Source: Pseudomonas sp. JQ170C (GTDB lineage: Bacteria > Pseudomonadota > Gammaproteobacteria > Pseudomonadales > Pseudomonadaceae). Taken from it: DNA of 64,000 bases. A program made the translations under genes and the position numbers. Below are positions 33,846-42,714 of the stretch, piece after piece (within the stretch, counting starts at the first letter, position 1; every line of letters begins with the position of its first letter). Location of the stretch: the NCBI RefSeq assembly GCF_035581345.1, contig NZ_CP141608.1:2262501-2326500 (forward strand), given 5' to 3'. The notes below the pieces were generated by a model, which worked only from the letters and a program-made list of their open reading frames with translations, had not been told where the DNA came from and made no database searches.

Positions 33846-35558
33846 TCAGTCGTGATTGACCACGCGGTTGCGGCCACTTTTCTTGGCCGCGTACAGGCGC
33901 CGGTCGGCGGTGGCGACCAGGTCTTCCAGGCCCTGGCAGCCATCGACGCGCAGCTCCGCCACGCCGATGGAGACGGTCAGGTGGATTTCCAGCGACGGCG
34001 CGCTGACCAGCAGGGTGCTGGCATCGGGCACGCACACCGACTGGGCGGTGGCGCTGCGCAGTTGCTCGGCCACCCGGGTGGCGTCGGCCAGTGAAGTCTC
34101 GGGCATCACCACGCAGAACTCCTCGCCGCCGTACCGCACCACCAGGTCCTTGTTGCGTACCAGCGCTCGCAGCAATGTCGCCAGGTGCTTGATCACCTCG
34201 TCGCCGGCACTGTGGCCCCAGCTGTCGTTGATGTTCTTGAAGTGGTCGATGTCGAGCATCCACAGGGCCACCGGCTGATCACTCTGCAGGCGCTGGAGCA
34301 GACCGCCGAAGTCGGCCTGCAGGCGCCGGCGGTTGGCCAGCTGGGTCAGGCTGTCGACCAGGCCTATTTCGCGCAGTTGCCGGTTCAGGCGCAACTGGCC
34401 CTTGAACAGCCGGTCGACGATGTACAGGGTGAGCCCCATCAACAGGGCCAGCAGCGCCCAGACGCCGAGGAACAGGATGTCCATCTGGCCGTTGACCGCC
34501 GTGCGCAGGTCGGCGGCGCTGATGTAGTTGACCAGCATCAGGTCGATGCCTTCGAGCTCGCGGTACTGCAGATAGCCTTGATCGAGCTCCACCGTGCCGT
34601 GGTCGCGCTGGAACAGGGTCGGCAGCGCCACCGGCCTGGGGCTGGCCGGCAGGGTGGTCAGCCAGTTGCCTTCATGGGGGGTGAAGACCTGGTCGCTGGA
34701 GGCGATCAGGTTGCCCTGGTTGTCGATCAGGGCGTGGTGTTCGTCTTCCTCGGTGGTCTGGTACAGGTATTCCTGCACCTTGTTCTGCGGGAGGTCGTAG
34801 ATCAGCGCCCCGCGCATCACGGCGTTCAGGTACACCGGCGAGCTGAGCAGCAGGTGCGGGATCTTGTCGAAGTCGCCGCCGGGCAAGGGGTAGAAGGTGA
34901 TGTCCAGGTCTTCGCTGTAGGCACGGCCCAGGTGCATCAGCGGGGAGCTGGTGAACTTGCGCAGCACGGCCTCCAGTTGATCGTCTTCGATCCCGGGGTA
35001 GGCGATGACGATGCCGGAGGTGGTCAGGAACAGGATTCGCTCAAGGTTGCCGCCGCTCTGGAACTGTGCCGGCAACACCTGGCTCATGGCCCGCGACAGG
35101 TGCAGGTCTTCGACCAGCTGTTCATGGTCGCGACTGAGACCGTGAATGGTCGCTACCTGGGCATCGCCGATGGCGCGGATCGGTGCATCCGATTTGGGTA
35201 CCGGCAAACCCCAGACCGGCTGATGGCTGTTGCGCACGGCCAGGTCGATCGCGTCGTTGCGGCGCATCGACGGCTGGTTCTGGGCCTCGACCAGCACCCG
35301 CTCGGCGATGCTGCGCAAGAACTGCAGCTGGCTCTTGCCGTGGTACACCACCGTCTCGATGGCCAGCGCTTGCAAGTGCAGGTTGTGCTGGCGGTCTTCC
35401 AGTTCACGCTGATGCAGTTGCCAGTACTGGCGCCCGGCAAGCACCAGGGTGATGGCGAAGGCTGCCAGAAAACACAGGATTACCGTGCGCCGGGGGCGTG
35501 GGCAGGCCAGTGGCAGAAACAGGCGGGAACGCGACGCGGGCGATGGCTTGGGCTGCAT
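33846..35558 (-). CDS. Membrane-bound diguanylate cyclase (dCache-GGDEF)
   Basis: A 570-residue protein with transmembrane helices at about 25-43 and 361-384, enclosing a periplasmic sensor of roughly 315 residues that looks like a double Cache domain. The cytoplasmic GGDEF domain (about 400-570) has the active loop GGEEF at 477-481 and an intact inhibitory site RNKD at 468-471, five residues before it. It should make cyclic di-GMP in response to a periplasmic ligand. It lies between the aldehyde dehydrogenase (88 nt) and the sulfatase (104 nt) on the same strand. It may therefore sense alkyl sulfates or be an independent insertion; the sequence does not decide. Confidence 0.9.
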   Translation of the reverse strand: MQPKPSPASRSRLFLPLACPRPRRTVILCFLAAFAITLVLAGRQYWQLHQRELEDRQHNLHLQALAIETVVYHGKSQLQFLRSIAERVLVEAQNQPSMRRNDAIDLAVRNSHQPVWGLPVPKSDAPIRAIGDAQVATIHGLSRDHEQLVEDLHLSRAMSQVLPAQFQSGGNLERILFLTTSGIVIAYPGIEDDQLEAVLRKFTSSPLMHLGRAYSEDLDITFYPLPGGDFDKIPHLLLSSPVYLNAVMRGALIYDLPQNKVQEYLYQTTEEDEHHALIDNQGNLIASSDQVFTPHEGNWLTTLPASPRPVALPTLFQRDHGTVELDQGYLQYRELEGIDLMLVNYISAADLRTAVNGQMDILFLGVWALLALLMGLTLYIVDRLFKGQLRLNRQLREIGLVDSLTQLANRRRLQADFGGLLQRLQSDQPVALWMLDIDHFKNINDSWGHSAGDEVIKHLATLLRALVRNKDLVVRYGGEEFCVVMPETSLADATRVAEQLRSATAQSVCVPDASTLLVSAPSLEIHLTVSIGVAELRVDGCQGLEDLVATADRRLYAAKKSGRNRVVNHD

Positions 35559-35646
35559 CGGGTGTATCCACTGCTGAGGAAGCTGTGATTATAGATCGAA
35601 GCCGCCCGCCTGCCGGGTGCCCCACAGCCAGGCTGTGGGGCATGTC

Positions 35647-37080
35647 TCACGGTTTGCCCAGGTAGAACCTTACGGCCAGGCGTTGCACCCAGCGGCCATA
35701 GGGCGGATAGAACAATTGCGTGGGGAACCAGCGCTGGCGTTTGAGCACCGCCTTGCCATGGGACAAGGCCCGAAAGCCTTCTTCGCCGTGGTACGAGCCC
35801 ATCCCCGAGTTGCCGATGCCGCCGAAGGGCAGGTCGTGCTGGAAGGCATGCCAGGCCCAGTCATCCAGGGTCACGCCGCCGCTGTGGGTCTGTTCAAGCA
35901 CATGCTCGTTCTGCCGTGCATCCAGGCCGAAGGGGTAGAGCGCCAAAGGCCGGGGGCGGGCACGGATGTAGTCGATGGCCTGGTCCAGGTCGCGGTACTC
36001 GATGACGGGCAGCAGCGGGCCGAAGATTTCTTCCTGGGCCACGCGCATTTCGTCGTTCACCCCGGTGATCACCTGTAGCGCCAGGCGCCGAGGTGAGCTG
36101 GAGGTGTTTCGGCAGCTCGTGACTTTCGCGCCTTTGCTCCGGGCGTCGTCCAGCAGTGCCTGCAGGCGCTGGGCATGACGGTCGCTGATGATGCTGGTGT
36201 AGTCGGCGCTGTTGGCAGGGTCGGGGTAGAGACCCTCGAACGCCTGCTTGAGCGCTTGGGCAAATCCCTGGGCCTGGCCCTGGGGCACCAGCACGTAGTC
36301 GGGGGCGACGCACACCTGGCCCGCGTTGAAGCCTTTGCCGTGGGCGATGCGCAAGGCGGCGTCCGCAAGGTTGGCGTGCTCGCCGACCAGCGCTGGCGAC
36401 TTGCCGCCCAGCTCCAGGGTGACCGGCACCAGGTGCTCGGCGGCGGCGCGCATCACGTGGTGTCCCACTTGTGGCGCACCGGTGAACACCAGGTGATCGA
36501 GGGGCAGGGTAGTGAACGCCTGGGCGCTGGCCAACTGGCCGCCAAACACGGCCACTTCGTCTTCATCGAACAGCTCGGCGAGCATCGTCTGCAGCACCTG
36601 GCGGCTGTGCGGGGCGAATTCCGAGACCTTGATCATCGCCCGATTGCCGGCCGCCAGGGCCGTCACCAGCGGCCCCAGGGTCAGGTACAAAGGAAAATTC
36701 CAGGTGCCGACGATGCCCACCACGCCCTTGGGCTGGTATTGCACCCAGGCCTTGTTGCCGAAAAACAGCAGTTCGGTCTTGCGCCGCTCAGGCTTCATCC
36801 AGCGCCGCAGATGGGCGATGGCATGGCGTGCATGCAGCACCGGCCCGAGCACTTCGATCTGCAGGGTCTCGAACGCGGCGCGGCCCCCGAAGTCGGCATC
36901 GACGGCTGCGACGATGCGCTGTCGGTAGCGGCGCAAGGCAGCGATCAGGCGCTTGAGGTTGTTCAGGCGAACGTTCAGCGGGGCGTGGGGCTGCGCGTCG
37001 AACGCCTGGCGCTGGCGTTGCAGCAGGTGGTGCATGCGCGCGATTTCTTCGGTGTCGGGCGCGTGTGACAGATCGTTCAT
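35647..37080 (-). CDS. Aldehyde dehydrogenase, coniferyl-aldehyde/class 3 type
   Basis: A 477-residue NAD(P)-dependent aldehyde dehydrogenase. The NAD region GTWNFPLYLTLGPL, the glutamate loop LELGGKSPALVG and the nucleophile Cys in NAGQVCVAPDYVLV are all present. Family membership is the coniferyl-aldehyde dehydrogenase group, close to class 3 fatty aldehyde dehydrogenases, with a hydrophobic C-terminal region (QLFYPPYGRW). It starts 3 nt after the GMC alcohol dehydrogenase stop, so the two act in sequence: alcohol to aldehyde to acid. With the SdsA gene downstream, long-chain aldehydes are the likely substrates rather than coniferyl aldehyde. The operon logic is inferred. Confidence 0.86.
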   Translation of the reverse strand: MNDLSHAPDTEEIARMHHLLQRQRQAFDAQPHAPLNVRLNNLKRLIAALRRYRQRIVAAVDADFGGRAAFETLQIEVLGPVLHARHAIAHLRRWMKPERRKTELLFFGNKAWVQYQPKGVVGIVGTWNFPLYLTLGPLVTALAAGNRAMIKVSEFAPHSRQVLQTMLAELFDEDEVAVFGGQLASAQAFTTLPLDHLVFTGAPQVGHHVMRAAAEHLVPVTLELGGKSPALVGEHANLADAALRIAHGKGFNAGQVCVAPDYVLVPQGQAQGFAQALKQAFEGLYPDPANSADYTSIISDRHAQRLQALLDDARSKGAKVTSCRNTSSSPRRLALQVITGVNDEMRVAQEEIFGPLLPVIEYRDLDQAIDYIRARPRPLALYPFGLDARQNEHVLEQTHSGGVTLDDWAWHAFQHDLPFGGIGNSGMGSYHGEEGFRALSHGKAVLKRQRWFPTQLFYPPYGRWVQRLAVRFYLGKP

Positions 37081-37083
37081 GGC

Positions 37084-38703
37084 TTATCCCTCCTGACGGC
37101 TGCGCAGCAGCAGGGCGGCGGCCTTTTCGCCGATCATGATGCTGGGGGCGTTGGTGTTGCCGCCGATCAGTGTCGGCATGATCGAGGCGTCGGCCACGCG
37201 CAGGCCACTGATGCCGTGTACGCGCAGTTGATCGTCCACCACGGCCAGCGGGTCGTGGCCCATCTTGCAGGTGCCCACCGGGTGGTACTGGGTGTCGGCG
37301 CGGTTGCGGATGTCCTGCTCCAGGGCCTGACGATCCTGTTGGACCAGCGGGTACAGCGGCTTGCCACGGTAGGGCGCCAGGGGCGGGGCGTCGAGGATGG
37401 CGCGCTGGATATCGGTGCCGCGCATCAGCACCTCCATGTCCTGGGGATCGCTGAAAAAGCACGGATCGATCACGGGCGCTGCGCTGGGGTCGCTGCTGGC
37501 CAGGGTGACCGTGCCGCGGCTCTTGGGGCGCAGCAGGGTCAGGTGGCAACTGAAGCCGTGCCCCGGGCGCATCTTGCGCGCATGGTCATCGACGATGGCG
37601 GGGACGAAGATCAGTTGCAGGTCGGGCACTTCGAGCGCGGGGTGACTTTTGAAAAAGGCCCCCGATTCGGCGAAGGGCGAGGTGACCAGGCCCTTGCGTT
37701 CGCGCTTCCACTGAGCCATGGCCTTGAGCATTTTCCAACTGAAGGTGGGCGAGAAACCGAAGGTGTCGCGCTTGTCGTGGCTGCGGTAGGTGAACACGTA
37801 GTCGATGTGGTCCTGCAGGTTCTGGCCGACGCCGGGCAGCTCGTGGGCAACCTGGATGCCGTGCTTTTGCAGTTCATGGCGCGGGCCGATGCCCGAGAGC
37901 ATCAGCACCTGGGGCGAGCCGAAGCTGCCGGCGCTGAGCACCACTTCGTGGCGTACCTTGAGGACGATGCGCTCGCCGCCGTGGCGCAGTTGCACACCGA
38001 CGGCCCGGGCACCTTCCAGCAGCACCCGCTCGACCGTGGCACCGGTCAGCACCTTGAGGTTGCGGCGGTCGAGGTTGGGGGTCAGGAAGGCTTTGGCGGC
38101 GCTGCAGCGCTCGCCGTTGCGCTGGGTGACCTGGTACATGAACGCGCCTTCCTGCTCGACGCCGTTGTAGTCCGGGGTGCGGCCAATGCCGTTGAGCGTG
38201 GCGGCCTGGATAAAGGCAGCGTTGAGGGCGCTGGGGCAGCTCACCTCGGTGACACTGAGCGGGCCGTGCTGGCCGTGGTACTCGTCGTTGAGGCTGTGGT
38301 TCTGCTCCGACTTGATGAAGTAGGGCAGTACCTCGTCGTAGGACCAGCCCTGGTTGCCCAGCGCTGCCCAATGGTCATAGTCCTGGCGATGGCCGCGCAC
38401 ATACAGCATGGCGTTGATCGAGCTGGAGCCGCCGAGGGTCTTGCCCCGTGGCTGGTAGCCGCGCCGGCCGTTGAGGCCTGGCTGCGGCGCGGTCTGGAAC
38501 GCCCAGTTGTTGATGCGCGTGGGCAGCATGGCAACCATGCCCACCGGGGCGTGGATCAGCACGCTGGTGTCGGCGCCGCCGGCTTCGAGCAGGCAGACGC
38601 TGAGGGAGGGATCTTCGCTCAGGCGGCTGGCGATCACACAGCCGGCCGAGCCGCCGCCGATCACGATGTAGTCGAAGGTGCTGTTGATGGGTTCAGTGGT
38701 CAT
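37084..38703 (-). CDS. GMC-family FAD alcohol dehydrogenase (AlkJ/choline-dehydrogenase-like)
   Basis: A 539-residue GMC oxidoreductase starting at 38703. The N-terminal FAD motif is DYIVIGGGSAGCVIASRLSE, the second signature GAFGSPQVLMLSGIGP-like (SAGSFGSPQVLMLSGIG), and the catalytic histidine region YHPVGTCKMG with NTNAPSIMIGEKAA follows. Such proteins oxidise primary alcohols to aldehydes at the membrane or in the cytosol, as AlkJ does for alkanols. It follows the OmpW gene by 43 nt and is 3 nt ahead of the aldehyde dehydrogenase. It is well placed to oxidise the alcohol released by the alkylsulfatase. Confidence 0.88.
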   Translation of the reverse strand: MTTEPINSTFDYIVIGGGSAGCVIASRLSEDPSLSVCLLEAGGADTSVLIHAPVGMVAMLPTRINNWAFQTAPQPGLNGRRGYQPRGKTLGGSSSINAMLYVRGHRQDYDHWAALGNQGWSYDEVLPYFIKSEQNHSLNDEYHGQHGPLSVTEVSCPSALNAAFIQAATLNGIGRTPDYNGVEQEGAFMYQVTQRNGERCSAAKAFLTPNLDRRNLKVLTGATVERVLLEGARAVGVQLRHGGERIVLKVRHEVVLSAGSFGSPQVLMLSGIGPRHELQKHGIQVAHELPGVGQNLQDHIDYVFTYRSHDKRDTFGFSPTFSWKMLKAMAQWKRERKGLVTSPFAESGAFFKSHPALEVPDLQLIFVPAIVDDHARKMRPGHGFSCHLTLLRPKSRGTVTLASSDPSAAPVIDPCFFSDPQDMEVLMRGTDIQRAILDAPPLAPYRGKPLYPLVQQDRQALEQDIRNRADTQYHPVGTCKMGHDPLAVVDDQLRVHGISGLRVADASIMPTLIGGNTNAPSIMIGEKAAALLLRSRQEG

Positions 38704-38746
38704 GTGTGGCGCTCCGTTAGTGCGCGGGCAAAAGGCAGGAGGGGGA

Positions 38747-39433
38747 TCAGAAGCGGTAGCCGATGGTCAGCGAATAGACGTCTGGATCAGCCTCGACGTC
38801 GATCTTGCGGGTCACCTGGCCCAGGCCCGGGGTCTGGGTCTTGATGGTGGCGGTGGTGTCGATCCAGTAGCGCGCGTAGGAGAAGCCGGCCGTCCAGTTG
38901 CCGATCAGGGGAACCTCCACGCCGACCTTGGCCACGGCCCCCACCGAGTCATCCAGCTTCGAGCTGGAGGGACCGCCGAAGGCGGTGTTGTAGGCAGCGG
39001 TCATTTTCTCTTCGCTGAACCAGGTGTAATTGACCCCCACGGCGATGTAGGGCTGGACGCCGAGCACGTTGAAGTTGTAGGCCAGCAGCACGGCCGGGAA
39101 CCAGGCACGGGCGCTGCCGACCTTGCCCAGTGGTGCGGCGGAGCCTGCGCCGTCGAAGTCAATGACCGGCGGTGCGCCGGACTGCACGACCAGCGACCAG
39201 GGGCCACCGAGGCTGCGCTCATAGATCAGGGCCAAGGTGCCGCTGTCGCGCACCGTGGCCTGAATGTCATCAGGGGTGGTGCCCGGCATGCCGGTCATGT
39301 CGCCCGAGTCGGTGTTGAACTGGATGTCGGCATAGCCGATGCGCACGATATTGAGCGGTGCGTCGCTTGCCAGCGACGGCAGTGAAATCAGCGGCACGCA
39401 CGCGGCCAGCGTGGTAGCAAGCAGTCGTTTCAT
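38747..39433 (-). CDS. OmpW-family outer membrane protein
   Basis: A 228-residue protein starting at 39433. The signal peptide is residues 1-22 (MKRLLATTLAACVPLISLPS, then LAS). The mature part is an eight-stranded barrel sequence with VQPYIAVGVNYTWFS, SFGASVAKVGVEVPL-like text and a C-terminal Phe (LTIGYRF). OmpW/AlkL barrels carry hydrophobic molecules through a lateral opening; AlkL has that role in alkane uptake. It is the first gene of the minus-strand run with the GMC and aldehyde dehydrogenases and is divergent from an AraC gene. It probably imports the alkyl substrate. Confidence 0.88.
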   Translation of the reverse strand: MKRLLATTLAACVPLISLPSLASDAPLNIVRIGYADIQFNTDSGDMTGMPGTTPDDIQATVRDSGTLALIYERSLGGPWSLVVQSGAPPVIDFDGAGSAAPLGKVGSARAWFPAVLLAYNFNVLGVQPYIAVGVNYTWFSEEKMTAAYNTAFGGPSSSKLDDSVGAVAKVGVEVPLIGNWTAGFSYARYWIDTTATIKTQTPGLGQVTRKIDVEADPDVYSLTIGYRF

Positions 39434-39567
39434 GAAAGCCTCAGGTTTTATTATTGTTGTCGAGTGGTGCAATGGTGCTGATGCTGCAACGCTGTGTTGC
39501 GCGGCGGGAGGTTGTAATACGCCAGTGCGGGGGTTAATTTCTGCCACCGGAAAAGGGAGACCCTGTG

Positions 39568-40617
39568 ATGACTCAGCTAATCGTTGGCGCCTACGGCACG
39601 TCCCTGGATATTCCGCAGCACAACATGCTCGGCTTGCCGGCCCTGGTGGCCGAGCTGCAGAGTCAGGATGTGGACCCGGTCGGCCTGCTGCAGGGCAGCG
39701 AACTTTCGCCGGCGCAGATGCTTGACCCCAACACCCGTATCTCGCACCGCCAGAAGCTGGTGATCTTCGCCAATATGCAGCGCCTGATGCGCCATGCCGA
39801 CAGCGGTCTGCGCGCCGGTGGGCGGCAGCGCCTGAGTGATTTCGGCATCTTTGGCTACGCCATGATGAGCAGCGAAACCTTTGGCCAGGCGGTCGATTTC
39901 GGTATCCGGCATATCCGCCTGCTGGGGCCGATTTTCGAGAAGTCGTTTCGCCTGGAGGGCAGCGAGGGGGTGTTCAGCGGCCAGGGTTTTTTTGCCCTGG
40001 GCGAGTTGATGCCCCTGGCAACGGAGTTCTGGTTTGCCTCGATCCACTCGCTGGTGCAGTGCGTGCTGGAAAAGCCCTTTCCCTCGGTCCGGCTGTTGTT
40101 GCCCTATCCTGCGCCAGAGCACTGGCAGTGTTATGAGGCGGTGTTTCGCTGCCCGGTGGTGTTCAACAGCGAGGTGATGGAGTGGCGCTTCGACGCGAGC
40201 GTGCTGCAACTGCCTTGCCCGAATGCCAACCCGATTACCTCGGCGATGACCATGGGGTTCTGCCAGCAGTTGGTTGCCAGCCTGCCGGATGAGTCCGACC
40301 TGATCGAGTCGGTGCGCATGGCCTGTCTGAGCCGCAGCGGACGTTTCCCGGGGGTGGACGCGGTGGCCGAGGCCCTGGGCATGTCGACCCGCACGCTGCA
40401 CCGGCGCCTGGCTGAACAGCAGCGCACTTACCAGAGTGTGCTGGATGAAGTGCGCTGCGCCCTGGCCATCGAGTTTCTGCAGCAGAGCGATATGCCCATG
40501 GATGAACTGGCCGCCCAGGTCGGTTTCTCCGAGGCCGCCAACTTTCGCAAGGCGTTCAGGAAGTGGACCGGCCAGTCGCCGGGGGACTATCGCAAGGCCC
40601 TGCGCAGCGGCCTGTAG
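39568..40617 (+). CDS. AraC-family transcriptional regulator
   Basis: A 349-residue AraC protein; ATG 39568 follows AAGGGAG by 8 nt, and a GTG directly before it is an alternative. The N-terminal arabinose-binding-type domain (PLATEFWFASIHSLVQCVL) and the C-terminal HTH pair (VAEALGMSTRTLHRRLAEQ, then ELAAQVGFSEAANFRKAFRKWTG at bases about 40507-40575) are the OruR type. It is divergent from the OmpW gene with 134 nt between starts, so it is the best candidate to activate OmpW-GMC-aldehyde dehydrogenase transcription. Its stop codon lies in the tail of a REP unit. Confidence 0.88.
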   Translation: MTQLIVGAYGTSLDIPQHNMLGLPALVAELQSQDVDPVGLLQGSELSPAQMLDPNTRISHRQKLVIFANMQRLMRHADSGLRAGGRQRLSDFGIFGYAMMSSETFGQAVDFGIRHIRLLGPIFEKSFRLEGSEGVFSGQGFFALGELMPLATEFWFASIHSLVQCVLEKPFPSVRLLLPYPAPEHWQCYEAVFRCPVVFNSEVMEWRFDASVLQLPCPNANPITSAMTMGFCQQLVASLPDESDLIESVRMACLSRSGRFPGVDAVAEALGMSTRTLHRRLAEQQRTYQSVLDEVRCALAIEFLQQSDMPMDELAAQVGFSEAANFRKAFRKWTGQSPGDYRKALRSGL

Positions 40618-40812
40618 GAGCGGGCTTGCCCCGCGATCAATCGTTCAGCCAACACTTGTTCTGTTGGCTGGACCGGCCTCTCGCGGGGCAAGCCCGCTCC
40701 CACTTGAGCCGGTTGAGCTGGCACAGAGCCCCGACCCAGGCTATCGCCAGCGGCTACAGGGACTCGGTTGGTAGAGGTTGGACCGGTAGGAGCGGGCTTG
40801 CCCCGCGATGCG
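40612..40812. repeat. REP cluster
   Basis: Two REP units in inverted orientation (40616-40640 and 40680-40700) enclose the dyad text TTCAGCCAACA and TGTTGGCTG also found in the 31-kb cluster, then a third unit occurs at about 40788-40812. The part between (TATCGCCAGCGGCTACAGGG) also recurs at 31.3 kb. Confidence 0.8.
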
Positions 40813-41134
40813 GCCTTCAACCCTGCAAACATACCCATTCCATGCCGCGCCCCCACTTCACCTTTGCGCCTGTACGCACCGAAGGGCCGTCCCTGGCCCT
40901 GCGGTGCTTGCAGGCCATCCATGGCCTGCACCCGGCTACGCAACGCCTCCACTCAGCCTACTGACGGGACGATTTGTGGTGGCTGGGTTGGCGGTGTGCG
41001 AAGGGCAAAGGTAGGCAATGCTGCGGATCTGGACATGGTTGCGGCATTCAGGGGCTTTCGCGGGGCAAGCCCGCTCCTACAGGTTGTCAATATGGGGGGA
41101 GGGGCCCGCCAGGTGGGGCTGGCGGGCGGGATGG
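40813..41134. other. Intergenic region without a supported gene
   Basis: This 320-bp stretch contains a weak internal repeat (CTGCGGTGCTTGCAGGCC, then CATCCATGGCCTGCACC), one REP unit near 41057-41082 and a strong hairpin at its end. The open frames that cross it lack ribosome sites. Confidence 0.6.
41104..41127 (-). terminator. Hairpin after pchF, possible terminator
   Basis: A perfect 9-bp stem, GCCCGCCAG and CTGGCGGGC, with loop GTGGGG, 7 nt past the pchF stop. No T run follows on the minus strand, so termination is only suggested. Confidence 0.45.
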
Positions 41135-42703
41135 TTAGAAGGGGTTGGCCAGGTCGATGCCGGATTTGCCCGGGGCAAGGATGTTGTTCGGGTCCAGGGC
41201 GCGTTTGAGGGTGTGCTCGAGTTTGCGCTTGACCGTCCCGTAGCTCTGCGCCACCCGCTCCTGGAAGGCGGTGTTGACCCGGTACACGGCGTAGCCCGCC
41301 TCCTCGAACACATCCAGCAGTTCAGCAAAACAGGCGTTGGCGCGTTGGGTTTCCTCGGGGCTGGTGCGGTCGTACAGCACGTCGATCACGTGGTGCATGT
41401 CACGCCAGCCGACGATGAATTCACCGACATAGTCCAGGCCATGCTTGTTGAGGATTTTCTTGGCCAGCGCCTGCTGTTTGTCGCACTCGCTGCCGCGGGC
41501 CTGGCTGACCGGCGCGAACCACATCGAACCGCCACCGCCACGCCAGTTGTACAGGCCGAACTCTTGCAGGTTGGGCACCCCGGACATCAACTGGGCGCGG
41601 TATTTGAACGGCTGGGTATCGCCGGCCTCTTCCTGGGTGACGATGCGGCCCTTGCCCAGTTGTTTGAGGGCGCCGGTGACGATCTTCCAGTTCACATCGA
41701 CCTGTTCCTGGGTGCCGTACAGCGCGGCGTAGACGTTCCAGGCGCCGAGGTTCTTGTCTTTCTGGATCTGCTTGAGGATGGCGTCGGGGGTGGCGCCGGG
41801 CTCCAGGGTGTAGTCGCTGCGCCGGGTGTTGCAGGTGGAGGCCTCCCACAATACGCCGGCGATGACCACCGAGTTGGGAATGACCTGGGCGATGCGCAGC
41901 GGACGGATGAATTCGACGATTTCGGCGATATCGGACTGGTTGTCGAATTTGATCTCGAACGGCTTGAACACGGGCGGCTTGGGCATCAGCCAGAAGCCCA
42001 TCTTGGTGCAGATGCCGTAGTTGGCCTGGGTGAACATGCCGTCCAGGGTCGGGCCGTAACCCCACTTGAACACTTGCCAGGCGTTGTCGCCTTTGACCCC
42101 GCCCATGCCGGTGCGGTACAGGTCACCGTTGGCCAGTACCACTTCCATGCCGCACTGCATCAGGAAATGCTCGCCGTAGGGGGTGTAGCCCACGCCGCGG
42201 TCCATGGTATTGCCCAGGGGGCCGGCGATGGCCGACGGCGCGGAGAACGACAGCATCAGCGGCAGGTTGTGCTCCTGGATGTAGTCGTAGAGTTGCTGGT
42301 AGGTGACGCCGGGTTCGACCAGGGCGGTGCACAGCTCAGGGTCGACGTGGAGGATCTTGTTCATCTTTTTCAGATCCAGGATCACCTGGCCGCGCTGGCC
42401 GGGAGCGGCCGAGCCGTAACCGAAGTTGCGGCCGGTGGAGATGGTCCAGACCGGCACCTTGAACTGGTTGCAGATCTTCACCACGCCTTGCACCTGCTCG
42501 ACGGTGGTGGCAGTGACGGCGGCAGACGGTGCGTGTTCGGCGTTGTCCACGGCCATCATGATCTTGTTGTAAGGGATCAGCTGCTCATCCTTGACCAGCA
42601 CATTCTCATCGCCCAGCAGGGCGCGGAACTGGGCGATGGCTTGCTGGAAGTTGGCGTCGTTGACGCCACGGGGCAACAGGGTGTTGGCGGTTGCTTGGCT
42701 CAT
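41135..42703 (-). CDS. pchF: p-Cresol methylhydroxylase flavoprotein subunit
   Basis: A 522-residue protein of the vanillyl-alcohol oxidase flavoprotein family, starting at 42703 (MSQATANTLL). The FAD domain has VWTISTGRNFGYGSAAPG, and Tyr385 (EFGLYNWRGG) corresponds to the covalent FAD tyrosine, Tyr384 in mature PchF. The blocks YGPTLDGMFTQANYGIC and PFKYRAQLMSGVPNLQ agree with my memory of PchF from P. putida. The enzyme hydroxylates p-cresol and then oxidises 4-hydroxybenzyl alcohol, passing electrons to the cytochrome subunit. The order pchA, pchC, pchX, pchF is the known operon order. Eugenol hydroxylase is the close alternative, but its ferulate-pathway genes are absent here. Confidence 0.92.
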   Translation of the reverse strand: MSQATANTLLPRGVNDANFQQAIAQFRALLGDENVLVKDEQLIPYNKIMMAVDNAEHAPSAAVTATTVEQVQGVVKICNQFKVPVWTISTGRNFGYGSAAPGQRGQVILDLKKMNKILHVDPELCTALVEPGVTYQQLYDYIQEHNLPLMLSFSAPSAIAGPLGNTMDRGVGYTPYGEHFLMQCGMEVVLANGDLYRTGMGGVKGDNAWQVFKWGYGPTLDGMFTQANYGICTKMGFWLMPKPPVFKPFEIKFDNQSDIAEIVEFIRPLRIAQVIPNSVVIAGVLWEASTCNTRRSDYTLEPGATPDAILKQIQKDKNLGAWNVYAALYGTQEQVDVNWKIVTGALKQLGKGRIVTQEEAGDTQPFKYRAQLMSGVPNLQEFGLYNWRGGGGSMWFAPVSQARGSECDKQQALAKKILNKHGLDYVGEFIVGWRDMHHVIDVLYDRTSPEETQRANACFAELLDVFEEAGYAVYRVNTAFQERVAQSYGTVKRKLEHTLKRALDPNNILAPGKSGIDLANPF

Positions 42704-42714
42704 GTTGGAATCCT

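Noticed and set aside
36060..36150. Possible compensated frameshift in the aldehyde dehydrogenase (TSCRNTSSSPRRLALQ)
   Set aside because: The RRLALQVITGVNDEM part already aligns in frame with family members; only the variable loop before it looks odd, and the other frames do not give a better match.
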